Positions 61,201-64,000 of a DNA stretch of 64,000 nucleotides are shown piece by piece (position 1 is the stretch's first letter; every line of letters starts with the position of its first letter). The translations under genes and the position numbers were made by a program. This DNA comes from Macquaria australasica. Its lineage: Eukaryota > Chordata > Actinopteri > Centrarchiformes > Percichthyidae. The DNA lies in NCBI GenBank assembly GCA_005408345.1, contig SEMN01000031.1, forward strand, positions 1,893,501-1,957,500. The letters are read 5' to 3'. Under the pieces are notes generated by a model. It did not search any database. It saw nothing but the letters and a program-made list of their open reading frames with translations, and was not told where the DNA came from.

Positions 61201-61310
61201 GCGAAGCCCAGTCCAAACACAGTGTTGGCCCTGCTGTCCGCCCACTGGCCAAACTTCTGCGATGTCTTGGTGAACGTCATGTTAGGTGTGATGGTACTGT
61301 TGATGATCAC
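52295..61310 (-). CDS. homer2: Homer scaffold protein 2 (N-terminal exons outside window)
   Basis: Coding exons in transcript order: 61310-61179, 60862-60770, 59972-59833, 58009-57853, 57243-57133, 54211-54131, 52483-52295 (TGA). Phases match and give 300 residues; with the 54 missing N-terminal residues this equals the usual 354. Homer2 links group I mGluRs, IP3 and ryanodine receptors and Shank by its EVH1 domain and tetramerises by its coiled coil at postsynaptic and other calcium-signalling sites. The 61310 exon is the second half of EVH1 (STITPNMTFTKTSQKFGQWA), with the ligand-groove residues equivalent to F74, Q76 and G89. Then come FAEKFQEVKEAAKLA, an INGTDDEK linker, and coiled coil to the end (LDGKIDELHEF, GLSKLGADN). 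QAEIIPQLMAECES and the tail match Homer2, not Homer1 or Homer3. Confidence 0.95.
55395..55990. repeat. Further copies of the self-complementary GATTAATC-type repeat in homer2 intron
   Basis: 55395-55560 has AACGATTAGTTGATTAATTG and CAACAGAATTAATCGAC. 55605-55990 has GCTTCAGCGATTAGTCGATC, GACAGAAAATTAATCTGCAA and, at the far end, AATGAAAATAATTGTTAAGC. They belong to the family at 7000 and 49125. Confidence 0.6.
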
Positions 61311-64000
61311 CTGTTAGGACAAAAATTACTTATCATAAATTTCCTGGCCCGATCAATACGGATGTATAGACTTCCAGCATAGTTCTCAGGTTCATCTGAC
61401 CGGCCCCCTCCCTCAGAAAGATGCCTGCTGCTGGGCTTTGAAAATTGTGTTCAGCCAAGACATATTAGAGAAGAAGCTCCAGCAGCTGCATTCACACGAT
61501 GAATAGTCCTATTGATTTAGCAAAGGACAATCCCTTATTCTAGCTCCATTCATAGCAGAGTAAATCTAGAATACCCTGCCCATGTCTTTCAATGCCATTT
61601 TTTCTGTGAGAGTCTCAGTGTCTCACAATGTCCTGTGATTCAAAGAATCTATCTTCCACCCACAAACATTGACACACACTAAGAGCCTGTCACATTACAA
61701 AGTTTACTATACACCTGTCACCAGGTTTCACATGAAACAAGTAGAGAGTCAGAATTGTAGTATGTGCCAACTTAATTCACTGGGAAAAAGAGCGTCCTTC
61801 TGTTCAAGACGTTTGGGGGTAGGTATCCAAAGTTTTGTCTGAATTGACAGGAGTCAAATGAAAGACAACACAAATGGTTAATGGGGTCCTTAAAGCCACC
61901 AAAAAACCTTTAGTCCAAAGACAGCTGCTGACTCACAATCACAGAAAACGGCTGACATATTTTCACAACACTGCATTACTTGAGCTGTCTACTGCCCGAA
62001 TTAAGCAGCAGCAGTGCATATAAAGTTTAAGCTTCATGGGTCATGTACAGAGAAACGCCACACATTACACCTCACTCAATCTATTATGGTCAAGTAGTCC
62101 ATGGGAGATGCCAGAGGGTGGAAGGTTGGGGGGAGGGATGCCGCCAGGTGGTGGGAGGATGTGGGTGGGGGCACGAAACATTTGTACCGGTCATTTTGTT
62201 CCACAATTGCAAATAAAGATTTGTTCACAAAAAATGAATAAATAAATAAAACATTGACACACACAGACACACACTATGCAGTGGTGACTGTTGACCCACG
62301 AACCTCTAAGTAGTCAAATTACAATCTCTATATTTGCTACATTACACATTCACCTGTTGTAGCTATGCAGTAAATCAGCTGCCAGAAAACATCTGCTGCA
62401 GTCTAAAATTGTAACTAGTGCACGGGGCAGTGACAGTAGAAACCAGCAGATGCTTAAAACAGTATTTCAGCCTGACCAGACTGCACTGATTTGTGTGTGT
62501 TCACTGCTGATATATGAACAGCTAGATGTGCATGTAAACAAAAGCAGCTTTAATTTACTACTGTGCATGTACACAAACCCAATCTCACTTCCAAGATATA
62601 AGAGAACGTAAAAATAGCACGCGCAAATTACCCCAACAATTAAGAAACAATAGAAGACAGTTTAATCACAGTGCAGCCCTTGTTTCATAGCAACATGGCT
62701 CTGAACACAGGATTCAAGAATTCAAATTGCTGACAGACTCGTGTCCTTTTCTACGCCCCCACCGTCTCCCTCTCCATTTTTTCAGTGGCTAGGTGGTAAA
62801 ACACTTTACACTGCATCATTACTGGACACAGAGACCCAAAAAGCCGAGCCTGAGCTAACAGAATGAGCACATTAGCACGCAATCAATACCTTCTGAGACA
62901 TTTGTGTCCCATTCAGAACAATGCTAATGGCTACTAAAGTGTTGAGATCACTGCGCATACACAAAAAAGACCTTTATCAGTGTCAGATACTGGAAAGATT
63001 ACAGTTGCAACCTCTGATTCAGGCTGCATTCCCGCACCTAGGGGTTATAAAGAGAGTGGCAATTTACCAAGGTGCCGGTAATCTGATTTTAAAATACTCT
63101 TTCAGAGGCTTCATCAAAACAAATGTTACCTAATTCCCTCAGAAGAGGAACTCGGGCAAAGCCTGAACAACACTCGCACGTCTCGTCTCTAGCAGCTGAG
63201 TGAATATTTAACAGAGCTCACCGTGTGGGCTCAAAGAGAAGTGTTAAGATAAGATGAAACTTTAATGATCATTGTGGAGAAACTGGGCCGTCGCTGCAGG
63301 ATAAAGCAAAAAAAAAAAAGGAAAAAAAAGGACGGTGTACAGATGGTAAACATACATAACGTTTACATAACATGTCAAGAAAAAATATGAATCAAAATAC
63401 AATATTTCCTTCTGTAAAACTGACACAGATTACCATGGAGCTATCATGTGTTACCAAGTCCACATTTCTTCTCAATTTCATCGCCTTTGTTTGCTAGGAA
63501 CCCTGTCAGAGCCTTCTCTACACATCGTGTTCAGAACTCCTACTCCTATTCAAACTGACAACTGACTTGTGAAATCCAATTTAACAGTGAACTGAGGTAG
63601 TTAACCTGTACCTTGTTGGGCTGGTATGCCTGAGTTGCTAGATTTTATGATGGAAAACTAATGTAACTGACTCTTGATTTTAGAATATAAAATGAGCCTG
63701 TAAAAATGAGTGAAATTGGTAAAATGAGACTAGATAAGCCTGTTTTTTAAATAACCAATAGATGGAAAGCTACAAAGTAAATCTACAGTGAGTAACTGAA
63801 TCTGCCACCTCTGTCTGCGGTGTGTAACAGGATAATGAAACCACACACTGCAGACCTAAAGCCTGCATCAGTGTCCTGCTCTGAACACCTGAAGCTCACT
63901 CAAAACTCTAATATTATCACTCACAACTAGGGCAGGATAATTCAATATTATTGATGATTGACTTTTAGAGGAATTGTATTGTATTATCATTTTAGTTCAT
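61311..64000. other. homer2 intron (inferred)
   Basis: The 61310 exon begins at EVH1 residue 55 in phase 0, so the exon for residues up to 54 must lie upstream. I could not find its FQIDPNTKKNW-type sequence here, so it is beyond the right edge. A G-rich stretch lies at 62103-62171. Confidence 0.6.
63243..63330. repeat. Degenerate LINE-tail-like repeat (AAGATAAGA...TTTAAT)
   Basis: AAGATAAGATGAAACTTTAA, TGATCATTGTGGAGAAACTG and a following A-rich run resemble the AAGATAAGACTTTATTAATC-type terminus common in fish LINE/SINE elements. Confidence 0.45.

Noticed and set aside
52295..61310. Homer1 or Homer3 instead of Homer2
   Set aside because: The linker INGTDDEK, the RKQAEIIPQLM segment and the C-terminal GLSKLGADN match Homer2.

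Overview
This window looks like nuclear DNA from a ray-finned fish, probably a percomorph. The evidence is vertebrate-type genes split into many short GT-AG exons, compact introns, abundant dinucleotide microsatellites, and several dispersed repeats I recognise from teleost introns. There is no bacterial, viral or organellar gene content.

Five protein-coding genes can be assembled exon by exon with consistent splice phases. (1) pde8a-like, + strand, 1727-12599: 5'-truncated, the last 11 coding exons of a cAMP phosphodiesterase. (2) khdc4, + strand, 17083-23457: 14 coding exons, 583 aa, a KH-domain splicing-associated protein. (3) fsd2, - strand, 24824-31551: 12 coding exons, 632 aa, coiled coil, two FN3 domains and B30.2/SPRY. 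(4) whamm, + strand, 33139-46409: 11 coding exons, 788 aa, an Arp2/3 nucleation-promoting factor. (5) homer2, - strand, 52295-61310: the last 7 coding exons, 300 aa; the first part of the EVH1 domain lies beyond the right edge. khdc4 and fsd2 converge tail to tail. fsd2 and whamm diverge across about 1.6 kb. whamm and homer2 converge across about 5.9 kb of repeat-rich DNA.

PDE8A, FSD2, WHAMM and HOMER2 are linked on human 15q25. Their paralogues PDE8B, CMYA5, JMY and HOMER1 are linked on human 5q13-14, so the block is one half of an old duplicated region. khdc4 (human 1q22) is the odd member. The genes do not form one pathway: cAMP hydrolysis, RNA processing, a muscle ryanodine-receptor-associated scaffold, actin assembly on ER-Golgi membranes, and a postsynaptic/calcium-signalling scaffold.

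Non-coding parts hold an old LINE reverse-transcriptase relic at the left edge, three copies of a GCTAACATGCTGATG-type repeat, several copies of a self-complementary CTGCAACTA...GATTAATC element, two hairpin elements in whamm introns, and a 477-bp TA-flanked inverted-repeat element next to fsd2. No rRNA, tRNA, CRISPR or operon-like structure was seen. I found no clear new biological system. The most notable items are the TRIM-like 96/234/23-nt exon ladder in fsd2, an ATGA-overlapping upstream ORF at whamm, a (TC)n microsatellite acting as a splice-acceptor tract in pde8a, and two unexplained spliceable exons upstream of fsd2.
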